Assembly: GCF_001632285.1 (NCBI RefSeq)
Contig: NZ_LWAH01000012.1
Location: 168,060 to 232,059 of the forward strand
Reading direction: 5' to 3'
Source of the DNA: Moraxella catarrhalis
GTDB taxonomy: Bacteria; Pseudomonadota; Gammaproteobacteria; Pseudomonadales; Moraxellaceae
DNA: 64,000 nucleotides
Positions within the stretch are counted from its first letter, which is position 1. Each line of letters begins with the position of its first letter. Both the position numbers and the translations under genes were made by a program. Shown one piece after another: positions 55,203 to 64,000 of this stretch. The notes under the pieces are model-generated. The model worked only from the letters and a program-made list of their open reading frames with translations, ran no database searches and was not told the origin of the DNA.

Positions 55203-55853
55203 TCATTGCTTATGAATAAAATGAATGTTTACATCACGGCGATAATAGCCACCTTGTGTATCAGCGACCGCTTCAATCAGATGTATCGTACGACTGTCAA
55301 TATGGGTAATTTTTCCGTGATTTTTACCAAGATATTGTCCAGTACTCACACGATGAACGATGCCATCAGGACTCATAATGAGTGCCACAAGTCTAACATC
55401 ATCAAAAATACGACCATGATAGCGTAGGCTTGATAACTCATAGCTTTCTAAAGGCTCTCGAACACGGTTGGTATCAATGACTATCGGATCGCCTTTGAAG
55501 ACTTGTGCCTGAGCCTTGGCAGACTGATGAGTATCAGATGGCTGAGATGGCATAGTGTCTGCCATAGGCCAAGCTTTGGTAGATTCGGTTTTTGGCTCAT
55601 CTTGCTGATCAGCGGCATGATTGGTATCAAGAACCTCAACATTTCTATAAGGATTGATAAAAGGATCTTTGCCTTGCTGATATATCATCGGCACAGATAA
55701 GGGTATCGGCACAGGCTCACTGATCGCCATACGCTCTTCATGGGTAATATGTGCAAGCTTATCATCAACAACTTGACTGGTGCTATCAGCACATCCAATC
55801 CCAACCCAAATCCAAGCACCCAAAATGCCCCACCGATAATATTCATTGAACAT
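55203..55853 (-). CDS. pilP: Type IV pilus lipoprotein PilP
   Basis: The 216-residue protein has a lipoprotein-like signal ending VGIGC (Cys21). A disordered Pro/Gln/Lys-rich middle follows, with the C-terminal PilP domain (LRYHGRIFDDVRLVALIMSPDGIVHRV, GQYLGKNHGKIT). PilP binds PilN-PilO in the periplasm and connects them to PilQ. ATG at 55853 overlaps the pilO stop by 11 bases and has AGG six bases upstream; a TTG at 55871 is less likely. Confidence 0.87.
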   Translation of the reverse strand: MFNEYYRWGILGAWIWVGIGCADSTSQVVDDKLAHITHEERMAISEPVPIPLSVPMIYQQGKDPFINPYRNVEVLDTNHAADQQDEPKTESTKAWPMADTMPSQPSDTHQSAKAQAQVFKGDPIVIDTNRVREPLESYELSSLRYHGRIFDDVRLVALIMSPDGIVHRVSTGQYLGKNHGKITHIDSRTIHLIEAVADTQGGYYRRDVNIHFIHKQ

Positions 55854-56481
55854 CAGGCACCTGCTGAGCAACTGGTTTTGGGCGTTTGTTTGCTTGATAA
55901 GTTTTCATCTGAACAATCATCATCAGCTGATGGTTCAAACCAGCCTTCAGATCAAAATCATGCACTGTCAGCAAATGGTTAGCCTCTGACAACTCAAGCA
56001 ACCATCGACCCAAAGCATGATAATCCCCTGTCGCACTCACTGCGATAGGGCGTTCGGTATAATAATCCTGTTCACGACCTGCTTGAACTGATGCACTCAC
56101 CACCTGCACATTAACCGCTTGTGCTTTGGTATTTATCATTCCGATAATCTCGCTCATCGGTGCTGTGCGTGGCAGAGCATTGAGCTGATTTTCAAGTTGT
56201 GTATTTTTTTGTATGACCTGATGGCTTAGATGGTCAAACTGCTGGGCTTTATGATATTTAGTGGCAAATTCATCAATTAAGGCAGATTCTTGACTTTGGG
56301 CTGCATTAAGCTTTTGAATGGTTGGTAAAATCGCAAGTAGCCAGCCAAAAATGCCAATGATCATCACGATCAAACCAAGTACCGTCAGCTGTATATATTT
56401 GGGTGATTGAGCAATGGTATGACGATTGACCTGATTAAGCTCATACCAAAAACTTTGTAGCTGATACACAAAATTATTCAT
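55843..56481 (-). CDS. pilO: Type IV pilus inner-membrane protein PilO
   Basis: The 212-residue protein has one membrane helix (LTVLGLIVMIIGIFGWLLAIL) after about 30 cytoplasmic residues. A coiled-coil segment follows (KLNAAQSQESALIDEFATKYH) and then a ferredoxin-like domain (SATGDYHALGRWLLELSEAN). It pairs with PilN to align the pilus machine. ATG at 56481 overlaps the stop of the upstream gene by 8 bases. Confidence 0.88.
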   Translation of the reverse strand: MNNFVYQLQSFWYELNQVNRHTIAQSPKYIQLTVLGLIVMIIGIFGWLLAILPTIQKLNAAQSQESALIDEFATKYHKAQQFDHLSHQVIQKNTQLENQLNALPRTAPMSEIIGMINTKAQAVNVQVVSASVQAGREQDYYTERPIAVSATGDYHALGRWLLELSEANHLLTVHDFDLKAGLNHQLMMIVQMKTYQANKRPKPVAQQVPDVQ

Positions 56482-58351
56482 TACCACGCTCGTTCACATC
56501 AGTATTTTCATCGTGATTTGTTATGTTCGCTGGCTGTATCATATCTTTGGCATCAAGTGGCAGCTGAGTGGCAGTGAGCGTAAAACTCATCGCTTGATCT
56601 GCTTGTTGCAAAGACACCACAAGTACATCAGTATACAGCCCAGACAACTCAAGCCGATGGGCAAATGCAGACACGGATTGTGTCGATACCGCCTTTCCTG
56701 TCAAGCTAAGCATATCTGCCGCCTGACTCATTTCGTCTAGATACACACCCTCAGGTATTAGGTTTGATAATTGTTGCCAGCGATACGCAACTTGTCGATC
56801 TTCTGATAAAGCATTTAACGCCTCACTGTGTTTTTGGGCAGTATCTAGCTGTTCTTTGAGCTGCTGCATTTGATGGATCTTATCGTCCAAGGTGCTGATG
56901 CGTGTTTTAATCTCATCATTGATTGCTTGTTGTTGATTGAGCCGATAATAAATTGCACCAAAAATCAGCATCATCACCAAAACAGCAAGCCCCACCACCG
57001 ACACAAATATTTGACGAAACTTAGCATCAGCTTGACTGCGACGCTCTTCACGCCATGGCAAAAGATTAATCCCCTCAGATCTTGTCAAAGCCAGTGCCGC
57101 TGCTGCTGTTAACATGGGTGCTTGCTCCATATCATTATCTTCGATGGCGTGATTGACCGCGTATTTAGGATGCATGGGCAGACACAAAATATCAAGCTTT
57201 GCCTGTAAAGCCTCTGCTAACTGTGATGCTTTTGTCCATGTTGTGCCGCTGATGTATAGCCGCTCAATCGGTAAAACAGTTTGTGCCTGACAATTCTTGA
57301 TCAGTGATAAGATTTTTGTGGCCATCTGATCAACTTCCAATTCAGACCGATCAGATGATTTGATATGTGGCGTATTTGCCGACGCTTCGCCAAATGAAAG
57401 TTCATCGGCTGCCATGTCATCCACCCAATCATCAAAGCGGATATGGTAGTCGCCAGTTTGAGCTTTTATCGCAATATCTGGTGTTTTTTGGATAAAATTG
57501 TCTTGCAAAGGCTGTACAAAGTCATTTTGGATTGATGCATTCGTCTTGGACAATCGATCTGTCAAATCGCCAAAATTCATCGTTAAGGGTGACTGATTGG
57601 GCCAATTTTTAGGCGTATCAACATCATGGGTAAATTGAGAAAACTGATCAAGTTCTGATTGCTCATCCAATGGCTGATTGCCAAAATTTGTCAATGTATG
57701 TATTGGCTCATTTTGCTGATATAGCAATACGCCATGATGAGTGATATAACCGCCAATATCGTGATCGGTAATCTCCACCAAAGCACTGACTTGTGCTGTC
57801 ATTTTAGCCATCATGCGTGCCAAGCAAGATGTATGGACATCAACTGCTACAGCCTCTATTCCCACCATGGCAAGTACTTCACAGCAGTCATGGATACTAT
57901 TTTGGTGTGCCACTGTCAGAGTGATTTGAGTTGCTACTGATGATCGCTCAAGTACTTGAAAATCAAAATAAACATCTTGGATATTACGCCCAATATAACG
58001 CTCAGCATCAACTAAGATTTGTGCTTCGATATCCTCATCTGATAAATCAGCTGGCATATCGATGAGCGTCTGCATGACTGCATCATCAGGTACACAAGTG
58101 ATGGCATTTGCCTGACTTAACCCAAGCGTTTGCATCATCTGTCTTAGCGTCTGGGCAAGTTTTTCTTTATCAACAATTTTGCCAGAAACCACCACATCGG
58201 TATAAAACACACATGCCGAACCCAACCAGTGATAGCGTCCATCATGCTCATCTAGCCAAACTGCTGTTACCGCCTTTTCTCCAAAGTATATACCAATGGT
58301 TGGCGTATCAGACTGCCCTCTTAACCAAGCACGCAGCTTATTTAATCTCAC
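56474..58351 (-). CDS. PilM-PilN fusion protein of the type IV pilus alignment complex
   Basis: One open frame of 625 residues joins two proteins that are separate in relatives. The first part, to about residue 425, follows PilM (TIGIYFGEKAVTAVWL, LIDMPADLSDEDIEAQILVDAERYIG, QDVYFDFQVLE, LLTAAAALAL). From residue 428, EGINLLPWREERR starts PilN, with a membrane helix (FVSVVGLAVLVMMLIFGAIYY), coiled coil and fold. In PilM the ATP motif is normally GIDIG; here it is GIYFG, lacking the Asp. A 120-residue acidic insertion lies at about 220-345. GTG at 58351 has GGAG six bases upstream and starts after miaB; TTG at 58411 would overlap miaB. Confidence 0.85.
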   Translation of the reverse strand: MRLNKLRAWLRGQSDTPTIGIYFGEKAVTAVWLDEHDGRYHWLGSACVFYTDVVVSGKIVDKEKLAQTLRQMMQTLGLSQANAITCVPDDAVMQTLIDMPADLSDEDIEAQILVDAERYIGRNIQDVYFDFQVLERSSVATQITLTVAHQNSIHDCCEVLAMVGIEAVAVDVHTSCLARMMAKMTAQVSALVEITDHDIGGYITHHGVLLYQQNEPIHTLTNFGNQPLDEQSELDQFSQFTHDVDTPKNWPNQSPLTMNFGDLTDRLSKTNASIQNDFVQPLQDNFIQKTPDIAIKAQTGDYHIRFDDWVDDMAADELSFGEASANTPHIKSSDRSELEVDQMATKILSLIKNCQAQTVLPIERLYISGTTWTKASQLAEALQAKLDILCLPMHPKYAVNHAIEDNDMEQAPMLTAAAALALTRSEGINLLPWREERRSQADAKFRQIFVSVVGLAVLVMMLIFGAIYYRLNQQQAINDEIKTRISTLDDKIHQMQQLKEQLDTAQKHSEALNALSEDRQVAYRWQQLSNLIPEGVYLDEMSQAADMLSLTGKAVSTQSVSAFAHRLELSGLYTDVLVVSLQQADQAMSFTLTATQLPLDAKDMIQPANITNHDENTDVNERGNE

Positions 58352-58379
58352 ATCCCACTCCGTGCCTGTATCTATCAAA

Positions 58380-59849
58380 TTAGCCCAAGACCTCAACCAA
58401 CTCGCCTTCAACTAAATGCATGCTGATGGCCTTGGTGATTTTAATCATAACAAACTTGCCCAAAAGATCAGTATCTGCTTTAAAAATTACCGAACGGGTA
58501 TTATCCGCTGTACCGTGTAAATATCCCTGACGGCGATTTGCAGGCTCTTCGGCCAACACACGCAGCGTCTGACCGACCATGGCTTGTGTTTTATCAAAAG
58601 TTGAACGCTTAATAAGCTCTTGAAAAACTGCCAAGCGTTGTTTTTTGGTTTCAAGGCTGACATCATCAGGCAAATCAGAGGCGGGCGTACCAGGCCGTTT
58701 AGAATAAATAAAACTGTATGAATGATCAAAATCTAAGTCTTTTGCAAATTGAAGCGTCTGTAAAAAGTCTTCGTCTGTCTCTCCAGGAAATCCAATGATA
58801 AAATCACTTGATAAATGTAAATCAGGACGAATTTTGCGTAATTTTGCAATTTGATTCATGTAGACATCGACCGTATGGTTTCGCTTCATGGCGGCTAAAA
58901 CTTGGTTTGAACCGCTTTGAATCGGCAAATGCAGATGTGATACCAACTTATCAATACTTTGGTAAGCTTCAATGATATCATCGGTAAATTCCAAAGGGTG
59001 GCTTGTGGTGTAGCGAATGCGTTCAATCCCATCAATGTATGACACATAATGTAGAAGCTCGCTGAATCGGCAAATACTGCCATCATCTTTTTCACCACGA
59101 TAGCCATTGACATTCTGACCCAAAAGATTGACTTCACGCACACCCTGTTCAGCCAAGCTATCAATTTCAGCCAATACATCATCCAAAGGGCGTGATAATT
59201 CCTCACCACGAGTATAAGGCACAACACAAAATGAGCAATATTTTGAGCAACCCTCCATAATAGACACAAAGGCAGTATAACCCTCAACTCTTGGCTCAGG
59301 CAAAAAATCAAATTTTTCAATACTTGGAAAGGAGACATCAACCACACCGATACGATTTTTGGGGATTTGACCCATATCAGTTTTGGCTTGATTTGTTGTA
59401 CTTTCATACAACTCAGGTAGGCGATGCAAGGTTTGAGGACCAAAAACCATATCCACATATGGCGCACGCTTTTGGATATTATCACCTTCTTGAGAGGCAA
59501 CACAACCACCAACACCAATGACAAGATTTGGGTTTTTTTCTTTTAATTTACGCCAACGACCCAATTCAGAAAAAACTTTTTCTTGTGCTTTTTCACGGAT
59601 TGAGCAGGTATTCATAATCAACACATCAGCATCATTAATATCATTGGTAATGACCATACCATGGCTACTACCCAAAACATCGCCCATCTTTTGGCTGTCA
59701 TATTCATTCATTTGACAACCTTGGGTAACGATATAAACTTTTTTTGGCACAGCGGTATCACGATCAGCTTCCCTGATTTCATGTAAGGCTGTTGCTGGAT
59801 TTTTGATGGCGGTTGCTTGAGTTTTAGGATTGAAAGTGCCAACGGTCAT
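58380..59849 (-). CDS. miaB: tRNA-2-methylthio-N6-dimethylallyladenosine synthase
   Basis: The 489-residue radical SAM enzyme shows [14 protein letters not shown] and NTCSIREKA with [11 protein letters not shown] (three Cys of the second cluster). The radical SAM motif [15 protein letters not shown] and a C-terminal TRAM domain follow ([23 protein letters not shown]). It adds methylthio to i6A37 in tRNAs. ATG at 59849 has GGAG seven bases upstream. The N-terminus has a 35-residue extension before the first domain. pilMN starts 28 bases after its stop. Confidence 0.95.
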   Translation of the reverse strand: MTVGTFNPKTQATAIKNPATALHEIREADRDTAVPKKVYIVTQGCQMNEYDSQKMGDVLGSSHGMVITNDINDADVLIMNTCSIREKAQEKVFSELGRWRKLKEKNPNLVIGVGGCVASQEGDNIQKRAPYVDMVFGPQTLHRLPELYESTTNQAKTDMGQIPKNRIGVVDVSFPSIEKFDFLPEPRVEGYTAFVSIMEGCSKYCSFCVVPYTRGEELSRPLDDVLAEIDSLAEQGVREVNLLGQNVNGYRGEKDDGSICRFSELLHYVSYIDGIERIRYTTSHPLEFTDDIIEAYQSIDKLVSHLHLPIQSGSNQVLAAMKRNHTVDVYMNQIAKLRKIRPDLHLSSDFIIGFPGETDEDFLQTLQFAKDLDFDHSYSFIYSKRPGTPASDLPDDVSLETKKQRLAVFQELIKRSTFDKTQAMVGQTLRVLAEEPANRRQGYLHGTADNTRSVIFKADTDLLGKFVMIKITKAISMHLVEGELVEVLG

Positions 59850-60012
59850 GGTTTTCTCCAAGGGTCTGCAAAATAAAAAATTTGTCTATTATATCATATC
59901 AATATGCCAGTGTCATTTTGTCAATATCAATTTGATGCATGTATTGGATAATTTTGGACTTTTTTATCAGTGATTGGTAGAATAAGCAAAATTTAACTCA
60001 TTTAAGCTAATA

Positions 60013-62022
60013 ATGAAAACAGCAAATAAATTGACCATCACCGCACTGCTTGCCACAATCAGCATTATGCAAGCTGCCTGTGCACAAGGTCATGCCAACG
60101 ACGGTAGTATTTATCAATTTTTTGATGTCGAACGCCAAAAAAGTAGCCCAAATGCCCTACGCCAATACGAAAAAAATATGCAAGGCACACTATTTGGGAT
60201 GTATCCTACCTATTGGCGGCTAAATTATAACCTATCTGGTCAATCACCCGAGGCAGTCAATCAGTTTGTCCATCAATATCCAAGCACTGTCATGAGTGAA
60301 AAACTCGCCGCTGACTATGCTGAGATTAAGGCTCGCCAAGGTGACTATGCGTCTGTGCGTGCCGTAGCAGACAGCATTGAAAACCCTGATGAATCTGAAG
60401 CTTGTGCGATTGCCTTAGGATTTAACCAAAGTCGTGATTCACTGCGAGCTTTATACCAAAAACCCAATGTATGGCTAAATACTCAAATCCGCCAATCTTT
60501 ATGTGATAAACTGGCCACCGAAATGGTTTATAACCCACGCATCACCAACATCGATAAACATGAACAACTTTTGCGTATGCTACGCATTGATAAACGGCAA
60601 CTTTCTAGCCGCCAAGCACCTTTGGATAAAACGGGCGATATCATCTCATTGCTTGGACAATTAAACATATCCGTCAGCTACCAAACCATTAATGAAATTC
60701 GCAATAATCCCAATGAATTTTTGACACGCTTTTCTCAAGAAAGCTACAGCAACACCAATCAATATCTATATGTTTATGCCATCAGTTTGCTGGCACACCG
60801 TTCATACTCAGAAGCTGCCATACAGCTTAATTATGACATTGCTCAAGACGAACTTAGAACACAAAAGCTCATCTCTGATATGGCTCGTCAGTATGCTTGG
60901 CGTAGCATTGCGGTCAAGCGTATGAATATGAACACCGATGATGGCTATAGTATGGATGCGGTACATTGGTTTAGAAATAGCTTGGGTGAAACTTTTAATT
61001 ACGAAGAAGCAGAAGACTATGCCCAAGCAGCAATTTATTTTGGTCAATGGTCAGATGTCATTACGGCAATTAGTGCCATGACAGCCGTTGAACAACAAGA
61101 GCGGATTTGGCAGTATTGGCTGGCTCGGGCTTATGAACAGCTTGGTCAGCAAGCCAAAGCACAGCATATTTATCACAATCTTGCAAAAGGGATCGATTAC
61201 TATGGGCTACTTGCCAAAGATCGCATCGGACAGCGTTTAAGTCTATCTGATATTGGTGGCAATGTATTACCATCAATCAGCACCAGCGATGAACAGCGTA
61301 TGATGGCAGATCAGCACTTTGCCCGTGCAATACTACTCATGCAAAACAATGCCAGCCTTGAACATATTAATCGTGAATGGAATTGGGCGGTCAAAAAAGC
61401 ACGCGACTTAGGCAATACCACTTTACTGCTGAGTGCCGCCAAAAAAGCCCATGACTTAGGATTTTATCACCGTAGCATCCATGCCATCGAAACTACCGAT
61501 TATCTCCGTAATGCGGCATTATCACACCCAACCCCTTATCAAGACAGTACTTTAAAACACAGCCGCAATGCAGGTATTGATCCTGCTTGGGCGTATGGCA
61601 TCATGCGTCAAGAAAGCCGATTTCAGCCATCTGCTCAATCTGGTGCAGGTGCAGGTGGTTTGATGCAAATCATTCCCAGCACAGCCACCCAAATTGCCCG
61701 AAGCTTGGGTGAATCTACAGGTAATATGAGCAATCCTGATACTAATATACGCTATGGAACTTGGTTTTTAAATGATTTGGCAAACCGTGCCAGAGGACAA
61801 ATTGCGGTCGCAACCGCAAGCTATAACGCAGGTCCTAATGCTGCTCGTCGCTGGGTACCAACACATGGTGCCATCAGTGCCGATCAGTATGTAGAAGCCA
61901 TCGCATACGCTGAAACCCGAGCTTATGTCAAGCATGTTATGGAAAATGCGACAATTTATAGCCTACTTTTAGGTCAATATACCCCAATTTCTCAGCGTAT
62001 GGGTACAGTTAGCCCTTACTAA
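60013..62022 (+). CDS. slt: Soluble lytic murein transglycosylase
   Basis: The 669-residue precursor has a signal peptide (cleavage near CAQGHA). A long alpha-helical U-shaped domain follows, with the C-terminal SLT domain from about residue 520. The catalytic Glu is in GIMRQESRFQPSAQSGAGAG, then GLMQIIPSTATQIA, RYGTWFLNDL and ATASYNAGPNAARRW. It cleaves peptidoglycan glycan chains in the periplasm with 1,6-anhydro product. It is divergent from miaB. Confidence 0.93.
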   Translation: MKTANKLTITALLATISIMQAACAQGHANDGSIYQFFDVERQKSSPNALRQYEKNMQGTLFGMYPTYWRLNYNLSGQSPEAVNQFVHQYPSTVMSEKLAADYAEIKARQGDYASVRAVADSIENPDESEACAIALGFNQSRDSLRALYQKPNVWLNTQIRQSLCDKLATEMVYNPRITNIDKHEQLLRMLRIDKRQLSSRQAPLDKTGDIISLLGQLNISVSYQTINEIRNNPNEFLTRFSQESYSNTNQYLYVYAISLLAHRSYSEAAIQLNYDIAQDELRTQKLISDMARQYAWRSIAVKRMNMNTDDGYSMDAVHWFRNSLGETFNYEEAEDYAQAAIYFGQWSDVITAISAMTAVEQQERIWQYWLARAYEQLGQQAKAQHIYHNLAKGIDYYGLLAKDRIGQRLSLSDIGGNVLPSISTSDEQRMMADQHFARAILLMQNNASLEHINREWNWAVKKARDLGNTTLLLSAAKKAHDLGFYHRSIHAIETTDYLRNAALSHPTPYQDSTLKHSRNAGIDPAWAYGIMRQESRFQPSAQSGAGAGGLMQIIPSTATQIARSLGESTGNMSNPDTNIRYGTWFLNDLANRARGQIAVATASYNAGPNAARRWVPTHGAISADQYVEAIAYAETRAYVKHVMENATIYSLLLGQYTPISQRMGTVSPY

Positions 62023-62272
62023 TTATTCTAAAATCTAAAAAGACCAGTGTGGCGACTGGACTTGGGAGTCTATTTGACTGATTAAATGCCAGTTTTTACG
62101 AACTCATATCCAAAACTTGCCATCTTATACACACCAAAAAGGTTTGTCTTTAAATCCATAAAATGATACACTAACAATGATTTGACATTTTTATCGATAA
62201 TATTATTATTAAAAATGTATAATCAATCTATTTTTTAAAATTTCTTAATAATTTAAACAAGGATTTTTATTC

Positions 62273-63259
62273 ATGAAACAACCTGTACGAGTTGCTGTCA
62301 CTGGTGCTGCTGGTCAAATTGGCTACAGCTTACTATTCCGTATCGCATCAGGTGAAATGCTGGGTAAGGATCAGCCTGTCATTTTACAATTACTTGAAAT
62401 TCCTGTTGAAAAAGCACAACAAGCACTACAAGGCGTTATCATGGAACTTGATGACTGTGCTTTTCCATTATTAGTTGATGTCATTGGTACCGATGATCCT
62501 AAAGTAGCATTTAAAGATGCTGATTATGCACTATTGGTTGGTGCTCGCCCACGCGGTCCTGGCATGGAGCGTGCTGACCTGCTTCAAGAAAATGCAAAAA
62601 TCTTTACTGTTCAAGGCAAGGCGCTTAATGAAGTTGCAAGTCGTGATGTTAAAGTATTAGTCGTTGGTAACCCAGCAAATACCAATGCTTATATCGCCAT
62701 GAAATCAGCACCCGATTTACCAGCCAAAAATTTCACCGCCATGCTGCGTCTTGACCATAACCGTGCGTTAACGCAAGTTGCCAAAAAAACAGGCAAAGCT
62801 GTCAAAGACATCAAAAAATTAATCGTTTGGGGCAACCACAGTCCAACCATGTACGCTGATTATCGCTTTGCTACCATTAATGGTGAATCAGTCAAAGAGA
62901 TGATCAATGATCAAGACTGGAATGCTAATACATTCCTGCCAACCGTTGGTAAGCGTGGTGCAGCGATTATCGAAGCGCGTGGCTTATCATCAGCTGCTTC
63001 TGCTGCCAATGCAGCCATCGATCATATGCGTGATTGGGCATTAGGCTCAAATGGTGAATGGGTAACTATGGGTATTCCATCTGATGGCTCGTATGGCATT
63101 CCTAAAGGTATCATGTTCGGCTTCCCTGTGACTACCGAAAATGGTGAATATCAAATCGTCCAAGATTTGCAAATTGATGACTTCAGCCAAGAGCGTATCA
63201 ATATCACACTAAACGAACTTGAAGAAGAGCGTGCCGCTATTGATCATTTATTTTCTTAA
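62273..63259 (+). CDS. mdh: Malate dehydrogenase (NAD)
   Basis: The 328-residue enzyme has [64 protein letters not shown] and the active His in [12 protein letters not shown]. This is the MDH type 2 group used by many proteobacteria other than E. coli. It interconverts malate and oxaloacetate. ATG at 62273 has AAGGA nine bases upstream. A terminator at 63278-63310 follows. Confidence 0.97.
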   Translation: MKQPVRVAVTGAAGQIGYSLLFRIASGEMLGKDQPVILQLLEIPVEKAQQALQGVIMELDDCAFPLLVDVIGTDDPKVAFKDADYALLVGARPRGPGMERADLLQENAKIFTVQGKALNEVASRDVKVLVVGNPANTNAYIAMKSAPDLPAKNFTAMLRLDHNRALTQVAKKTGKAVKDIKKLIVWGNHSPTMYADYRFATINGESVKEMINDQDWNANTFLPTVGKRGAAIIEARGLSSAASAANAAIDHMRDWALGSNGEWVTMGIPSDGSYGIPKGIMFGFPVTTENGEYQIVQDLQIDDFSQERINITLNELEEERAAIDHLFS

Positions 63260-63277
63260 TTCTAGAAAATACATTCA

Positions 63278-63310
63278 AATATCCAGCTGGTTTTGGCTGG
63301 ATATTTTTTA
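63278..63310 (+). terminator. Terminator of mdh
   Basis: ATATCCAGC and GCTGGATAT form a 9-bp stem around an 8-base loop, followed by six T. Confidence 0.85.
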
Positions 63311-63412
63311 TGTTAAAAACAACACTTAAAAAACACAAACTATACAGACTTGCATTGCTCAAGTATTGGCAAATTGCTAAAATAAATTTAATCACAATAA
63401 AAGGAGATAGTC

Positions 63413-63658
63413 ATGTTAGGTGATATAGAATATACCATGAACGAGCTGTTTGCTCAATTAGGTCTTGCAAGTAGCGATGAAGCCGTTGAAAAGTTCATTG
63501 CAGAAAATCAACTTGATGAAGAAACTAATCTAAAAAATGCCCCATTTTGGAATGACTCACAAAGAGCATTTATCCAAGAAGAGTGGAAAAATGATGCTGT
63601 ATGGGCAATGGTATTAGATGAACTAAATACCAGATTACACGAAGAACATCAATCCTAA
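63413..63658 (+). CDS. DUF2789 family small protein
   Basis: The 81-residue, acidic, all-helical protein matches DUF2789: MNELFAQLGLASSDEAVEKFI, APFWNDSQRAFIQEEWKNDAVWAMVLDELN. Function unknown. It is likely cytoplasmic. AAAGGAGA stands seven bases before the ATG. A terminator follows at 63679-63713. Confidence 0.82.
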   Translation: MLGDIEYTMNELFAQLGLASSDEAVEKFIAENQLDEETNLKNAPFWNDSQRAFIQEEWKNDAVWAMVLDELNTRLHEEHQS

Positions 63659-63678
63659 ATCTCAATAGACACTTTAAT

Positions 63679-63713
63679 AAAATCCTGCTGTTAGTAGGAT
63701 TTTATTTATTTTC
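63679..63713 (+). terminator. Terminator of the DUF2789 gene
   Basis: AAAATCCT and AGGATTTT pair around a short loop, followed by ATTTATTTT. Confidence 0.75.
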
Positions 63714-63831
63714 ATTAAATTTATCCATCATAATTTAGCAGGATTTTTTCTATCCAGCAAGATTTTGCCACGATTAAGCTCTTTATAAAAATAGATATTT
63801 AATCATCTCACTCCAATTCCAAAAACTTTCT

Positions 63832-64000
63832 TTAATTAATAAACACTAAAACAGCTACTGTCCATAAGTTTATAACTGTCTGAATTTCTTTTGAAAATAA
63901 ACTTTAGTCATTGGATTGTACACCAAGGCCAATACCATAAAAATCCAATGTAGTATTTTTTGCTGTCTTTTAAGACTGATTCAACCCCCAAACAAAACCC
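63832..64000 (-). pseudogene. Frameshifted remnant of a small DUF6804-like membrane protein
   Basis: Read leftward from the window edge, one frame gives ISLKRQQKILHWIFMVLALV and then YNPMTKVYFQKKFR, which resembles the end of small membrane proteins with a W-x-FNP-x-x-PV pattern (DUF6804). It meets a stop, but the neighbouring frame continues INLWTVAVLVFIN to TAA at 63832-63834, the expected last helix. A TGA stands just upstream of the first piece. At least two frame lesions are thus visible. The 5' part lies outside the window. Chance open frames remain possible. Confidence 0.5.

Noticed and set aside
58895..59524. 209-codon frame inside miaB on the same strand
   Set aside because: It is an out-of-frame shadow of miaB, whose radical SAM motifs fix the true frame.

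Overview
The window is ordinary core chromosome from a low-GC gammaproteobacterium of the family Moraxellaceae, most likely Moraxella and plausibly M. catarrhalis. This placement is an inference. It rests on the A+T-rich sequence with short A/T-rich spacers, the Moraxellaceae-type neighbourhoods (trp-accD-folC, pilMNOPQ-aroKB), and a cytochrome c'-type lipoprotein resembling the described M. catarrhalis antigen Msp22. I see no prophage, insertion sequence, CRISPR array, toxin-antitoxin pair or defence island.

Layout. Bases 1-900 hold the end of pal and a phosphopantetheinyl transferase. Bases 0.9-6.5 kb hold an outer-membrane beta-barrel gene, then a minus-strand run pldA-comF-pilV-pilW-pilX (outer-membrane phospholipase, competence factor, minor pilins). 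Bases 6.6-15.7 kb hold rph, two tandem fadD paralogues, coaBC, nhaA and an MliC-like lipoprotein. Bases 15.7-25 kb hold rnfH with a divergent NSS-like transporter, two c-type cytochromes, cysS and metG (divergent), a wax ester synthase/DGAT and thiG. Bases 25-28 kb hold five tRNA genes, a rhodanese, a decayed DUF4105 gene and a 46-residue protein gene with its own promoter and terminator. Bases 28-36 kb hold suhB, dxs, ribA-hemF, a cytochrome c' lipoprotein, a broken enoyl-CoA hydratase gene and a LysM-SPOR protein. Bases 36-46 kb hold nnrS behind an FNR-type site, folC, a DUF2059 gene, accD, trpA, trpB, trpF and proS. Bases 46-64 kb hold queF, an ABC-2 exporter, a cytochrome c5, tRNA-Arg, gloA, a carbonic anhydrase, the block miaB-pilMN-pilO-pilP-pilQ-aroK-aroB-SPOR, then slt, mdh and a DUF2789 gene. 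A frameshifted small membrane-protein remnant runs off the right edge.

How it fits together. Type IV pili and natural competence are represented twice: the minor pilins with comF, and the alignment/secretin operon. In that operon pilM and pilN form one reading frame. Respiration is represented by four c-type cytochromes plus nnrS. Lipid handling is represented by pldA, two fadD genes, the wax ester synthase and accD. The points most worth a second look are the PilM-PilN fusion with a degenerate nucleotide-binding motif, the short PilQ, three decaying genes with readable lesions, the orphan 46-residue gene, the nested palindrome before the cytochrome c' gene, and the conserved nucleotide patch shared by the two fadD copies. 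I found no clearly novel multi-gene system.
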